Shown here: in pieces, positions 25,929 through 35,296 of the stretch
How the letters are laid out: every line of letters begins with the position of its first letter
Numbering within the stretch: position 1 is the first letter of the stretch
The notes under the pieces: generated by a model
What the model was told of the DNA's origin: nothing
What the model saw: only the letters and a program-made list of their open reading frames with translations
The model's database searches: none
NCBI RefSeq assembly: GCF_031180975.1
Contig: NZ_JAPSLI010000004.1
Location: forward strand, 186,001-250,000
DNA: 64,000 nucleotides
Source of the DNA: Microbacterium sp.
GTDB lineage: Bacteria; Actinomycetota; Actinomycetes; Actinomycetales; Microbacteriaceae
Reading direction: 5' to 3'
Translations under genes and position numbers: made by a program

Positions 25929-28900
25929 ATGACCTTCTCCCCTCCCCGCCGCCGTCTGCGCGCCGCGGCGCTGGGCGCGGCCGCGGCGCTCGCGGTCACG
26001 GGCTTCGGCCTGACCGCGTTGGCTGCACCCGCGGCATCCGCGGCGACCGCCGCCACCTCCCCCACCCCGATCACCCCCATTCCGGCGACCCCCGAGGTGC
26101 CCGTCGCCCAGGACGGTGCCACCCTCGGCGCCATCACCGGCGTCGAGCGCGACGGGTCGACCGTCACGCTGACCGCCGAGCGCGGCGCCATGCGCGTGAC
26201 GTTCCTTGAGAACGGCACGTTCCGCCTCGAGGCCGACCCGAGCGGAAAGTTCACCGACCCGGCGAACACGCCCCAGAACGACCCGGCGCGGACGGCGAAC
26301 ATCGTCGTCGGCGCCGCCACGTTCGACGGCGCCGAGGTGGCCCTCGAGGAAGGCGACCTGATCCGCATCGCCTCAGAGTCGGTGATCGTCACGGTCGACC
26401 GTGCGACCTCCGCGGTCTCCGCCACCCGCACCGACGGCACGGTGATCTTCGCCGAATCCGCCCCGCTGTCGTTCGGGACGAGGTCGGCCACGCAGCACCT
26501 CCAGCCGACCGAGGGAGAGCAGTTCCTCGGCGGCGGAATGCAGAACGGCCGCAGCATCCACACCGGGTCGGTCATCAACGTCGCCCGCAACTACGACTGG
26601 GATGACGAGGGCTACCCGAACGCGGTGCCGTACTACATGTCGTCGCAGGGCTACGGTGTGCTGCGCAACACGTTCGCCCGCGGCACGTACGACTTCAAGA
26701 ACGGCACGACCACGCACGAGGAGCGCCGGTTCGACGCGTACTACTTCGTCGGCGACTACACGCAGTCGCTGGAGTCGTACACGCAGCTCACCGGTCGACC
26801 GATGATGCCGCCGGTGTACGCGCTCGAGTACGGTGACGCGGACTGCTACAACCGCTCGAACCCCGACTACCAGGGCGCCCGCGTGGAGGGGAAGCTGCGC
26901 ACCCCCGACGCGCTGGAGATCGCAAAGGACTTCGTCGAGCACGACATGCCCGGCGGCTGGATGCTGGTCAACGACGGCTACGGCTGCGAGTATCAGGAAC
27001 TGCCCGAGACGGTGGACGCGATCGAGGAGCAGACCGGCCTGAAGACCGGCCTGTGGACCGAGCGTTCCCTCACCGAGCAGGAGTACGAGGTGGGCGAGGC
27101 CGGCATCCGCCTCCGCAAGCTCGACGTCGCCTGGGTCGGCAGCGGCTACCGGCTGGCGCTGACCGGGTGCGAGGCCGCGCACGACGGCATCGAGAAGCAC
27201 TCCGACGCGCGTGGCACCTCTCTCATGGTCGAGGGCTGGGCTGGCGCGCAGCGCTGCGGCATGCAGTGGACAGGTGACCACTCCGGCAACCTGGACGCGG
27301 TGCGCTGGCAGGTGTCGGCGCTGACCGGAGCCGGCAACTCCGGCCTGCCGTTCACCACCGGCGACGTGGACGGCATCTTCGGCGGCTCCGCCGAGAGCTA
27401 CGTGCGCGACCTGCAGTGGAAGGCGTTCGCGCCGGCACTGTACTCGATGAGCGGCTGGGCTTCGGTCGACAAGCGCCCGTGGCTGTACGGCGAGCAGGCC
27501 ACCGCGATCAACCGGTCCTACCTGCAGCTGCGTCAGCGCCTCATGCCGTACATCTACACGCTGGCGGCGGAGTCGCACCGCAGCGGTCTGCCGATGATGC
27601 GCTCGCTCGCGCTGGAGTACCCGAAGGATCCGGGTTCGTACAGCGTCGAGGCCAACAACGAGTTCCTGCTCGGCAGCGACTACCTGGTGGCACCGGTGTT
27701 CACCAAGAGCGACGTTCGCAACGGCATCTACCTGCCGGCCGGCGAGCGCTGGGTGGACTTCTGGACCGGCACCGTGCACGAGGGCGGGCAGGTGCTCAAC
27801 GGGCACCCAGCGCCGCTCGACAAGCTGCCGATCTTCGTGCGCGCCGGCGCGCTGGTGCCGCAGGGCATCGCCGCGCGCAACGCCGCGCTGACCCCGGAGG
27901 ACGCGCCGATCACCCTGTCGCTGTACCCGCAGGGCAAGAGTTCGTTCTCGCTGTACGAGGACGACAAGCTCACCCGGGCCTACGCCGACGGCGAGGCCAG
28001 CACGCAGAAGTTCACCGTCGACGCCCCCGCCGCCGGCGAGAAGGGCACGGTGACCATCGGCATCGGCGAGCGCAGCGGGTCGTACGACGGGATGGCTGAC
28101 GCCCGCCGCTATGTCATCGAGGCGCACACCGGCTCGGCCCCGAAGAACGTCACGGTCGGCGGGGAGCGCCTCGCCGAGGCGGCGTCCGCGGAGGCCCTCG
28201 CCGAGCAGGAGTCCGGCTGGTTCTTCGACGCCGAGCGGGCGGGTGGCGTGATCACCGTGAAGCTGGCGCCGCTGGCATCCGGCCAGAGCACCGAGGTGGT
28301 GCTCGCCGCCACGAGCGCGGTGGGCGGGCGCGATGCGGATGCCGTCGCGGCATCCGTCTCGGTCGATCTCGCCGACCGCGTCTTCCAGGGTGAGAAGACG
28401 ACCGTCACCGCCACGTTCGCCAACACCGGGACGAAGAAGAAGGAAGGCGTCGTGCTGACCCCGCAGACGCCGGAGGGCTGGACGCTGCTGTCGGCGGAGG
28501 GTGACAAGCCCGGGCTCGTGGAACCCGGCGCGTCCGCCACCGCGACGTTCGAGTTCCAGGTGACCGATGCCGCTGCGGCGGACCTGCAGACGGTGACCGT
28601 GGTCGCCGATTACACCTCGCAGAAGTCGGCACAGTCCGTCTCCGGGGCGAACCAGATCTACGTCGCATACGGGTCGCTGGCCGGCGCGTACAACGCCGAC
28701 TCGGTGACGACGATCGAGACGGCGAAGGCCGGCGACTTCGACGGCGGGGGCGCGACGTTCTCGGCCGAGGCGCTGGCTCGTGCCGGGGTCACCCCGGGCT
28801 CGACGGTGACGGTCGGCAGCGGTGAGGCGGCGATCGAGTACACCTGGCCGGTTCCGACCGGCGCGGCGGATTCGGTGTCGCCTGCCGGGCAGACCATCTC

Positions 28901-29717
28901 GCTGTCCGGGTCGGGGACGCACCTCGCCGTGCTCGCGTCGGCGGCATCCGGCGGCGGGGTCAACCCGGCGTTCGAACTGCACTACACCGACGGCACCGTC
29001 AGCACGCAGAACCTGTTCATCCCGAACTGGCTGCCGCAGGCGTCCGGTCTGGGCGGCGCGAAGGTCGCGATCACCTCGCTGGGCCGTAACAACGGCAACA
29101 ACCCGGCCGTGTACGAGTACCCGACCTACAAGTACCAGGTGTACTCGAACCTGATCCGGCTGAACCCGGCGAAGGAGCTGGCGTATGTGGTGCTCCCCAC
29201 CGAGAGCCGGTTGCGGATCTTCGACTGGAAGGTGGTCGAGCAGCCGCTGCCTCCCGCACCGACCGGTTCGGCGTACGCGTCCGACCTCGACTGGGTGAGC
29301 GCGGTCAACGGCTGGGGCGTGATCGGCATCGACGTGGCCAACAAGGACTCCGCGTCGTCGCCGGACAAGCCGCTGGCGGTCAACTACGTCGATCCGGCCA
29401 CGGGTGAGAACCCGACGTACGAGAAGGGCCTCGGCGTGCACGCGCTGTCGAAGATCACCTACTATCTGGGAGGCGAGTGCAGCGCGTTCACCGCCGAGGT
29501 GGGTCTGGAGGCCGGCTTCGCCGGGAACGTGATCTTCAAGGTCAACGCCGACGACGTCAATCGCTACCAGTCGCGCACGTTCACCCCGGGCTTCGCTCCC
29601 GAGTCGGTGAACGTCGACCTCGCCGGGGCGCAGTACGTCGACCTGATCGTCGAGGCACCGGGAAGCATCAACGGCGCGCACGGCGTGTGGGGTGACGCGA
29701 AGTTCACCTGCGAGTGA
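25929..29717 (+). CDS. Secreted glycoside hydrolase family 31 enzyme with NEW3 and NPCBM domains
   Basis: The ATG at 25929 (GAGG upstream) gives 1262 residues. A signal peptide of about 39 residues ends near APAASAAT. A GH31 N-terminal beta domain (about 60-290) precedes the catalytic barrel. The nucleophile is likely Asp399 in IRLRKLDVAWVGSGY and the acid/base Asp450 in QWTGDHSGNLD. A DUF5110-like beta domain, a NEW3-type domain (around 810-900), a linker domain and a C-terminal NPCBM sugar-binding domain (about 1100-1262) follow. GH31 covers alpha-glucosidases, alpha-xylosidases and alpha-galactosidases; the subgroup cannot be fixed here. It has no linked transporter. Confidence 0.93.
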   Translation: MTFSPPRRRLRAAALGAAAALAVTGFGLTALAAPAASAATAATSPTPITPIPATPEVPVAQDGATLGAITGVERDGSTVTLTAERGAMRVTFLENGTFRLEADPSGKFTDPANTPQNDPARTANIVVGAATFDGAEVALEEGDLIRIASESVIVTVDRATSAVSATRTDGTVIFAESAPLSFGTRSATQHLQPTEGEQFLGGGMQNGRSIHTGSVINVARNYDWDDEGYPNAVPYYMSSQGYGVLRNTFARGTYDFKNGTTTHEERRFDAYYFVGDYTQSLESYTQLTGRPMMPPVYALEYGDADCYNRSNPDYQGARVEGKLRTPDALEIAKDFVEHDMPGGWMLVNDGYGCEYQELPETVDAIEEQTGLKTGLWTERSLTEQEYEVGEAGIRLRKLDVAWVGSGYRLALTGCEAAHDGIEKHSDARGTSLMVEGWAGAQRCGMQWTGDHSGNLDAVRWQVSALTGAGNSGLPFTTGDVDGIFGGSAESYVRDLQWKAFAPALYSMSGWASVDKRPWLYGEQATAINRSYLQLRQRLMPYIYTLAAESHRSGLPMMRSLALEYPKDPGSYSVEANNEFLLGSDYLVAPVFTKSDVRNGIYLPAGERWVDFWTGTVHEGGQVLNGHPAPLDKLPIFVRAGALVPQGIAARNAALTPEDAPITLSLYPQGKSSFSLYEDDKLTRAYADGEASTQKFTVDAPAAGEKGTVTIGIGERSGSYDGMADARRYVIEAHTGSAPKNVTVGGERLAEAASAEALAEQESGWFFDAERAGGVITVKLAPLASGQSTEVVLAATSAVGGRDADAVAASVSVDLADRVFQGEKTTVTATFANTGTKKKEGVVLTPQTPEGWTLLSAEGDKPGLVEPGASATATFEFQVTDAAAADLQTVTVVADYTSQKSAQSVSGANQIYVAYGSLAGAYNADSVTTIETAKAGDFDGGGATFSAEALARAGVTPGSTVTVGSGEAAIEYTWPVPTGAADSVSPAGQTISLSGSGTHLAVLASAASGGGVNPAFELHYTDGTVSTQNLFIPNWLPQASGLGGAKVAITSLGRNNGNNPAVYEYPTYKYQVYSNLIRLNPAKELAYVVLPTESRLRIFDWKVVEQPLPPAPTGSAYASDLDWVSAVNGWGVIGIDVANKDSASSPDKPLAVNYVDPATGENPTYEKGLGVHALSKITYYLGGECSAFTAEVGLEAGFAGNVIFKVNADDVNRYQSRTFTPGFAPESVNVDLAGAQYVDLIVEAPGSINGAHGVWGDAKFTCE

Positions 29718-29743
29718 ACCGAACCCGCTGCGGCGGATGAGCG

Positions 29744-29773
29744 GGGGCGGTGTCCGGAACCGGGCGCCGCCCC
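29744..29773 (+). terminator. Hairpin after the GH31 gene
   Basis: GGGGCGG (29744-29750) pairs with CCGCCCC (29767-29773) and is followed by TTCG. It lies 26 bp past the stop. The T-tract is short. Confidence 0.45.
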
Positions 29774-29780
29774 TTCGCGT

Positions 29781-29859
29781 CGGTCAGCGCCGGCGGCCGC
29801 GGATCAGCGCCGACGGCCCCACCATGCGTGGGTCTCGGTCAGCGCCGGCGGCCGCGGAT
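29781..29859. repeat. 24-bp direct repeat duplicating the 3' end of the TSUP gene
   Basis: The 24-base segment at 29781-29804 is identical to 29836-29859. The second copy contains the last codons (Ile-Arg-Gly-Arg-Arg-Arg) and stop of the TSUP gene. The first copy lies just beyond the gene. It looks like a small tandem duplication of the gene end. Confidence 0.85.
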
Positions 29860-30633
29860 GGCTTTGAGCGCCATCTGCACGGCGATGACGACGAGGTAGG
29901 CCGCGAAGAGGATGTTGGCCGCGAACGGATCGATGACCGTGGCCAGCCAGGCGCCGAGGGCAGTCGTGGTGCATGCGGCGACGCCGATGATGGCGGCCGC
30001 CACCAGATCGACGTTCCGGTGCCGGATGTTGCCGATCGTCCCCGACACGGCGGTGGGGATCATCATGAGCAGCGATGTGCCCTTGGCGACGAGGTCGCTG
30101 GTGCCGAAGACGAGCATCAGCACCGGCACGACGATGACGCCGCCGCCGACGCCGATGAGGCCGGCGAGGATGCCGGTGGCCACGCCCACCAGGGCGAGGC
30201 CCGCGCCGCTCCACCAGTCCAGCACCAGGACGGCATCCCGGGACGGGATGATCAGGAACAGGCTGACGATCACCACGGCGAGAAAGCCGACGAAGCCCCA
30301 GCGCAGCGCGGTCTGCGACACGCGTGGAAGCAGGCGGGTGCCGATCTGCGCGCCCACCACGGCACCGGCGGCGAGGATCAGCGCGGGGATCCATGCCACC
30401 GCTCCGGCCACGGCGTAGGAGATCACGCCGACGCTCGCGGTCGGCACGATCGCCGCGAGCGACGTTCCCGCGGCGCGGCGCTGGTCGAAGTGCAGCAGCA
30501 GCACCAGCAGCGGCACGATGATCGTCCCGCCTCCCACGCCGAACAGTCCGGAGAGCAGACCAGCGGTCAAACCGATGAGCACGAAGCTCAGATACGCGCG
30601 AGGCTCCCGGGTGATGGCCTGGTCCGCGTTCAT
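29839..30633 (-). CDS. TSUP-family (TauE/SafE-like) anion exporter
   Basis: The 264-residue membrane protein has about eight hydrophobic segments in two halves. Each half carries the family motif: GLLSGLFGVGGGTIIVPLLV near the N-terminus and GILAGLIGVGGGVIVVPVLM in the middle. This internal repeat is the hallmark of TSUP permeases, which move sulfite, sulfoacetate or other small organic anions. It converges on the GH31 gene and lies 52 bp beyond the end of tctA, so it could be co-transcribed with the tct genes. The substrate is not known. Confidence 0.92.
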   Translation of the reverse strand: MNADQAITREPRAYLSFVLIGLTAGLLSGLFGVGGGTIIVPLLVLLLHFDQRRAAGTSLAAIVPTASVGVISYAVAGAVAWIPALILAAGAVVGAQIGTRLLPRVSQTALRWGFVGFLAVVIVSLFLIIPSRDAVLVLDWWSGAGLALVGVATGILAGLIGVGGGVIVVPVLMLVFGTSDLVAKGTSLLMMIPTAVSGTIGNIRHRNVDLVAAAIIGVAACTTTALGAWLATVIDPFAANILFAAYLVVIAVQMALKAIRGRRR

Positions 30634-30685
30634 CCGACCAGCCTATCCCCGGGAGCCTCCCGTCCCCCGCGCCGCGGGGCGGCGC

Positions 30686-32233
30686 TCAGACCTCCTGGTC
30701 CGCCTTGATCGGCACCGCGATCGACTCGGTGAGAGCCTGTTCGTAACGCCGCTGACGGCGACGCAGCCAGAGGCCGCCGGCGATCAGCACGGCCAGCGCG
30801 ATGTACGCGGCCGCGGCGAACGGCTGCATGATCAGGGTGGACAGGTCGCCCTGGCTGAGCTGCAGCGCGCGGCGCAGCTGGTCCTCGCCCATCGGTCCCA
30901 GGATCATGCCCACCACCAGGGGTGCCACCGGGTAGCCGTACCGCCGCATGAAGTAGCCGAGCACACCGATGATCGCCAAGATCAGCACGTCGACGACCGC
31001 GAAGCTCAGCGCGTACGCGCCGAACGCCGCGAACAGCAGGATGCCGGCGTACAGGTACGGCCGCGGGATCTGCAGCAGCTTCACCCACATGCCCACCAGC
31101 GGCAGGTTGAGGATGATCAGGATGACGTTGCCGATGTACAGGCTCGCCACCAGCGCCCACACCAGCCCGGGCTGATTCTGGAACAGCTGCGGACCGGGCT
31201 GCAGCCCGTACGACTGCAGCGCGTACAGCATCATCGCGGCGGTGGCGGTGGTGGGCAGGCCGAGCGTCAGCAGCGGGACGAGCACGCCCGCGGCCGCGGC
31301 GTTGTTGGCCGACTCCGGACCGGCGACGCCTTCGATGGCGCCCCGGCCGAACTCCTCCTTGTGCCGCGACAGCTTGCGCTCGGTGGCGTAGGACAGGAAC
31401 GTCGCGACATCCGCACCGCCGGCGGGGATCGTGCCGATCGGGAACCCGATCGCCGTCCCGCGCAGCCACGGCTTCCAGGAGCGCTTCCAGTCCTGCCTGG
31501 TCATCCAGCTGCGCCACCCTCGGGGCACGGGCACGACGTCGATGGGACCGTGCCGCAGCCGCGAGGCGATGTACAGCGTCTCCCCCACCGCGAACAGGCC
31601 GACCGCCACGAGCACGATGTCGATGCCGTCGGCGAGCGGCAGCAGACCGAGCGTGTAGCGCTGCTGGCCCGACAGGGTGTCGGTGCCGACAAGGCCGAGG
31701 AACAGGCCGACGCCGAGCGAGAGCAGCCCGCGCGGGACGGAGCTGCCGATCAGCGCGCCGACCGTGATGAACGCGATGACGATGAGCGCCACGTAGTCGG
31801 ACGGGCCGAGGTTGACGGCGAAGCGGGCCAGCACGGGCCCCAGCAGCGTCAGGCCGACGGTGGCGATCGTGCCGGCGACGAACGAGCCGAGCGCGGCGGT
31901 TGCGAGTGCGGCGGCGCCGCGGCCCAGCTTGGCCATCTTGTTGCCCTCGATCGCCGTCACGATCGACGCCGACTCGCCGGGGGTGTTCAACAGGATGCTG
32001 GTGGTCGAGCCGCCGTACATCCCGCCGTAGTAGATGCCGGCGAACGTGATGATCGCCGCGGTCGGCTCCAGCGTGTACGTGAGCGGCAGCAGCAGCGCGA
32101 CGGTCATCGCCGGCCCGATGCCGGGGAGCACCCCGACGGCGGTGCCGATCAGCACGCCGAAGAACGCGAAGACGAGGTACTGCGGCTGCAGTGCGGTCGC
32201 GAAGCCCTCCAGCAGCAGGGTCCAGGTGTCCAT
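30686..32233 (-). CDS. tctA: Tripartite tricarboxylate transporter, large membrane subunit TctA
   Basis: The ATG at 32233 gives 515 residues beginning [11 protein letters not shown]. The signature [20 protein letters not shown] and the segment [20 protein letters not shown] are the two conserved TctA motifs, and a second internal copy is seen at [16 protein letters not shown]. It has about 11 to 12 membrane helices and moves a carboxylate handed over by TctC. It overlaps the tctB stop by one base. The TSUP gene follows. Confidence 0.96.
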   Translation of the reverse strand: MDTWTLLLEGFATALQPQYLVFAFFGVLIGTAVGVLPGIGPAMTVALLLPLTYTLEPTAAIITFAGIYYGGMYGGSTTSILLNTPGESASIVTAIEGNKMAKLGRGAAALATAALGSFVAGTIATVGLTLLGPVLARFAVNLGPSDYVALIVIAFITVGALIGSSVPRGLLSLGVGLFLGLVGTDTLSGQQRYTLGLLPLADGIDIVLVAVGLFAVGETLYIASRLRHGPIDVVPVPRGWRSWMTRQDWKRSWKPWLRGTAIGFPIGTIPAGGADVATFLSYATERKLSRHKEEFGRGAIEGVAGPESANNAAAAGVLVPLLTLGLPTTATAAMMLYALQSYGLQPGPQLFQNQPGLVWALVASLYIGNVILIILNLPLVGMWVKLLQIPRPYLYAGILLFAAFGAYALSFAVVDVLILAIIGVLGYFMRRYGYPVAPLVVGMILGPMGEDQLRRALQLSQGDLSTLIMQPFAAAAYIALAVLIAGGLWLRRRQRRYEQALTESIAVPIKADQEV

Positions 32234-32781
32234 CAGAACATCCCTCCCAGCCAGCCGAACGCCGGCCCCCAGGGCAGCGAGAGGCCGAGCAGTCCGCCGA
32301 ACACGACCTGCACGATCAGCGCCAGGACGATGCCGACCACGAACGCCAGCCACCAGCGCCTGGCGCCCAGCGACCACGCGACCAGACCGAACAGCAGCGC
32401 CGCGGCGGGCGCCCAGCCGATGAGGTCGATGAGCAGGAGATGCGCGACGACCGCGCCGACCAGCTTGGCGATCGCCAGCCAGTCGGTGGGCAGGGTCGGG
32501 TCGATGTCCTCGCTGTCCTCCACCTCGGCCCGCTTGCCGCGAAGGATGCCGATGAGCACGGCGACCGCGGAGGCGAGCAGCAGGATGGAGACGAACAGCG
32601 GGAACACCGTGGGGCCGACGCGGTTGCCGGCCGGGGCGTGGATGGTGAAGACGCCCACCAGCGCGAACACGCCGAGGGCGAGCATGATCAGGGCGAAGAC
32701 GAGTTCGCCGATGGGAAGCGACCGGGCGGGCCGGGTGTTCCCGGCCCGCCTGCTCGCGCCCGTCGTCAGCGGCGCGTGCAT
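32233..32781 (-). CDS. tctB: Tripartite tricarboxylate transporter, small membrane subunit TctB
   Basis: This 182-residue protein has four hydrophobic segments. Helix 1 carries [19 protein letters not shown], followed by the [20 protein letters not shown] segment typical of TctB, and the last two helices bracket [19 protein letters not shown]. It starts 4 bp after the tctC stop and overlaps tctA by one base. Confidence 0.9.
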   Translation of the reverse strand: MHAPLTTGASRRAGNTRPARSLPIGELVFALIMLALGVFALVGVFTIHAPAGNRVGPTVFPLFVSILLLASAVAVLIGILRGKRAEVEDSEDIDPTLPTDWLAIAKLVGAVVAHLLLIDLIGWAPAAALLFGLVAWSLGARRWWLAFVVGIVLALIVQVVFGGLLGLSLPWGPAFGWLGGMF

Positions 32782-32785
32782 GATG

Positions 32786-33811
32786 TCAGCCGCCGATCAG
32801 ACCGATGTTCTTCAGCGTGCCGGTGACGTCCTCGATGTTCCCCTCCAGGAACTCCTCGAACTCGTCGCCGACCAGGAACGCGTCCGCCCAGCCGCGGGTC
32901 TTCAGCACCTCGGTCCACGCCTCACTGTCGTGCAGCTCGGTGACGATGCGCTCGAGCTCGGCCCGCTCGCCGTCGGAGATGCCGCTCGGCGCGATGACTC
33001 CGCGCCAGTTGGTGAGCACCACGTCGTAGCCCTCGTCGGTGACCGTGGGCACGTCCGGCAGGTTCTCGGCCGGCTCCTCGGAGGAGACGGCGAGGGCGCG
33101 CATGTCGCCCGACTCGATGTACTGCTGGAACTCGCCGATGCCCGAGATGCCGGCCTCGACCTTGTTGCCGAGGATCAGCGACACGGCCTCGCCGCCGCCC
33201 GCGTTCGGGGTGTAGTTGAGCTTCTCGACGATCTCCTGCCCGTCGAGACCTGCGGCCTCGAGCATGAGGCCGGCGAGGATGTGGTCGGCACCGCCCGCGG
33301 AGCCGCCGGTGACGCGCACGTTCTGTCCCTTGTCGACGATGTCCTCCACGAGGTCCTCGAGCGTCTTGTACTCGGAGTCCTTCGGGACGACGACGACGAG
33401 CGCTTCGTCGGTCAAGCGGGCGATCGGGGTGGTGTCCTCGATGCGGACCTGCGATGCGTTGGTCTCGACGGCGCCCACCATCACCAGCCCCATCACCATG
33501 AGGGTGGCGGGATCCTTCTCGTTGGCGAGCTGCGCCAGCCCGACCGTGCCGCCGGCGCCGCCGACGTTGGAGACCGGCGCGGAACCGACGATCTTCTCGC
33601 CGGTGAGTACCTCGGCCATGGCACGACCGGTCTGGTCCCACCCGCCACCGGGGTCCGCGGGGACGATGATCTTGACGTCCTCGATGGCGGCGGCCTTCGC
33701 GTCGTCGTCACCGCCGCCGCCTGCGGGTGCGCTGCTGCCGGAGCATCCGGTGAGTGCCAGCGCGGCTGCTGCCACGACCGCGGTCAGTGCGGCCATTCGT
33801 GATTGCTTCAT
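32786..33811 (-). CDS. tctC: Tripartite tricarboxylate transporter, binding lipoprotein TctC
   Basis: The ATG at 33811 follows AAGGAGGAGCG and gives 341 residues. A lipobox (LTGC, Cys23) ends the signal peptide. The mature part starts with IIVPADPGGGWDQTGRAMAEVL, the ligand-binding motif of Tct (Bug) receptors, followed by GGAGGTVGLAQLAN. The receptor captures a di- or tricarboxylate and passes it to TctAB. It is the first gene of the operon and is divergent from the hybrid regulator across 118 bp. The exact ligand is not known. Confidence 0.95.
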   Translation of the reverse strand: MKQSRMAALTAVVAAAALALTGCSGSSAPAGGGGDDDAKAAAIEDVKIIVPADPGGGWDQTGRAMAEVLTGEKIVGSAPVSNVGGAGGTVGLAQLANEKDPATLMVMGLVMVGAVETNASQVRIEDTTPIARLTDEALVVVVPKDSEYKTLEDLVEDIVDKGQNVRVTGGSAGGADHILAGLMLEAAGLDGQEIVEKLNYTPNAGGGEAVSLILGNKVEAGISGIGEFQQYIESGDMRALAVSSEEPAENLPDVPTVTDEGYDVVLTNWRGVIAPSGISDGERAELERIVTELHDSEAWTEVLKTRGWADAFLVGDEFEEFLEGNIEDVTGTLKNIGLIGG

Positions 33812-33929
33812 TTCGCTCCTCCTTGAGCGCATCGGGTGCGTTGAAGTCACTGTAGGAAGGCGTCCACGGCCGCGCTCCCTTTCGAAACTATTGGTCGCGA
33901 TCGCCGTCAGGACGCGGGACAATGGCCGA

Positions 33930-35171
33930 ATGGCGACCGGGATGACGCTGCGTGTGCAGTTGCTGCTGCTGCAGGCGCTGATCGTGTGCTTGGTGACCGT
34001 CGCAGCCGGTGCGATCGCGGGCGTGGTGCAGGAGCGCACCGTCCGCGACGCCTATGAGGACCGGATGCTGGCGGTCGCGCAGTCCATCGCATCGATGCCC
34101 GCGATCCTCGACGCGTTCGACGATGCGGATCCGTCCGCCACCATCCAGCCGCTCGCGGAGACGATCCGCAAGGCGTCGGACCTCACCTACGTCGTGGTGG
34201 CCGACGCCGACGGCATCCGCTTCTCCCACCCCAACCCGGAGCGGATCGGCGAACGCGTGTCCACCGACCCCTCCGCCCCGCTGTCCGGGCAGATCTACAT
34301 GGGCACGCAGACCGGCACGCTGGGCACCACCTGGCGGGTGAAGGTGCCGATCTACCAGGGCGATGACGTCATCGGCACGGCATCCGTCGGCATCCTCGAG
34401 TCGCAGGGGCGCAACGAGTTCTTCGCCGGCCTGGCGTGGATCATCGGGCCGATGATGATCGCCGCGCTGCTCGGCGTGTTCGGCTCGGCGTGGGTGACCG
34501 CCGTGATCCGCCGCCGGATCCACCGGCTGGAGCCGCATCAGATCACCGCGCTGGTCCGCAATCAGGAGACCACGCTGCACGGGCTCAGCGAGGGGGTGAT
34601 CACGGTGGACGCGGACGGAGTGGTCACCCTGGCCAACGACGCCGCCGCGGGCTTCCTCGGCAGCTCGGCGGACGCGCTGACCGGGGCGCGCGCGGAGGAC
34701 GTGCTGGACGAGGAGCTGCTGGCGGTGCTGAAGGACGGAGAGGATGCCGGAAGGCCTGTGATCCTCGGCTCGCACGTCCTGGTGGCGCGCAGCACCGGCT
34801 CGCAGGTCGACGGCGAGCGGGTGGATGCCACACTGCTGCTGCGCGATCACACCGAGCTGCACGACGTGGTGCGGCGGGTGGAGGCGGCCGACGCGATCAT
34901 CGCGTTCCGGCGCCGCGCGGCGCTTCCCAAGGGGCTGAGCGCGGAGACCCTGCGACGGGTCGCGGCTGCGCTGGCTCAGCAGCCGGACGCATCGGCGACC
35001 GAGATCGGGGAGCGCCTGTCGATCTCGCGGGTCAGCGCCCGACGGTACCTGGAGCACCTGGCGAGCACGGGGCGCGCGATCCGCAGCCTGGACTATTCCA
35101 CGAAGGGAAGGCCGAGCACCCGGTACCGGGCGAACGATCCGGTGGCCGTCGACGCCGAGCCGGTGGGCTGA
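33930..35171 (+). CDS. Hybrid membrane regulator: CitA/DcuS-type sensor and PAS fused to CitB/DcuR-type DNA-binding domain
   Basis: The 413-residue frame is unbroken. Residues 7-32 form a membrane helix; 33-165 an extracellular single-Cache sensor with the family motif RFSHPNPERIGERVSTDP; 168-190 a second helix; 213-305 a PAS domain (LSEGVITVDADGVVTLANDA) ending LLLRDHTEL as in CitA/DcuS kinases. After about residue 318 a short linker leads to LPKGLSAETLRRVAAAL and then the HTH ISRVSARRYLEHLASTGRAI with KGRPSTRYR, the C-terminal domain of CitB/DcuR response regulators. No His-box, ATPase or receiver is left. It is divergent from tctC and probably controls it. An in-frame deletion artefact should be kept in mind. 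Confidence 0.88.
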   Translation: MATGMTLRVQLLLLQALIVCLVTVAAGAIAGVVQERTVRDAYEDRMLAVAQSIASMPAILDAFDDADPSATIQPLAETIRKASDLTYVVVADADGIRFSHPNPERIGERVSTDPSAPLSGQIYMGTQTGTLGTTWRVKVPIYQGDDVIGTASVGILESQGRNEFFAGLAWIIGPMMIAALLGVFGSAWVTAVIRRRIHRLEPHQITALVRNQETTLHGLSEGVITVDADGVVTLANDAAAGFLGSSADALTGARAEDVLDEELLAVLKDGEDAGRPVILGSHVLVARSTGSQVDGERVDATLLLRDHTELHDVVRRVEAADAIIAFRRRAALPKGLSAETLRRVAAALAQQPDASATEIGERLSISRVSARRYLEHLASTGRAIRSLDYSTKGRPSTRYRANDPVAVDAEPVG

Positions 35172-35246
35172 CGCCGGCGGACGTCTCGGTTCGGCGGTCA
35201 ACGTCGACGCCGGGTGCGGGCATCACCGGGTGCGGGCGGGTACGAC

Positions 35247-35280
35247 GAAGCCCGCCTCCCCTGATGGGGCGGCGGGCTTC
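35247..35280. terminator. Bidirectional hairpin between the hybrid regulator and rplQ
   Basis: GAAGCCCGCC (35247-35256) pairs with GGCGGGCTTC (35271-35280), extended by a C-run and G-run inside. It lies between convergent genes ending at 35171 and 35297 and probably terminates both. Confidence 0.75.
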
Positions 35281-35296
35281 GCTGTGGTGCGAGTGC

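Noticed and set aside
26373..29681. Open frame of 1102 codons antisense to the GH31 gene
   Set aside because: No start signal or domain is seen, and it mirrors a gene with clear signal peptide and catalytic residues.
30518..33802. Open frame of 1094 codons antisense to tctABC
   Set aside because: It is rich in His, Arg and Gln as expected for the antisense frame of membrane proteins in GC-rich DNA; no family motif.
33930..35171. An ordinary histidine kinase with a frameshift
   Set aside because: The frame is continuous and no His-box or ATP-binding motifs occur in other frames before the gene end; what follows the PAS domain is the response-regulator DNA-binding domain.
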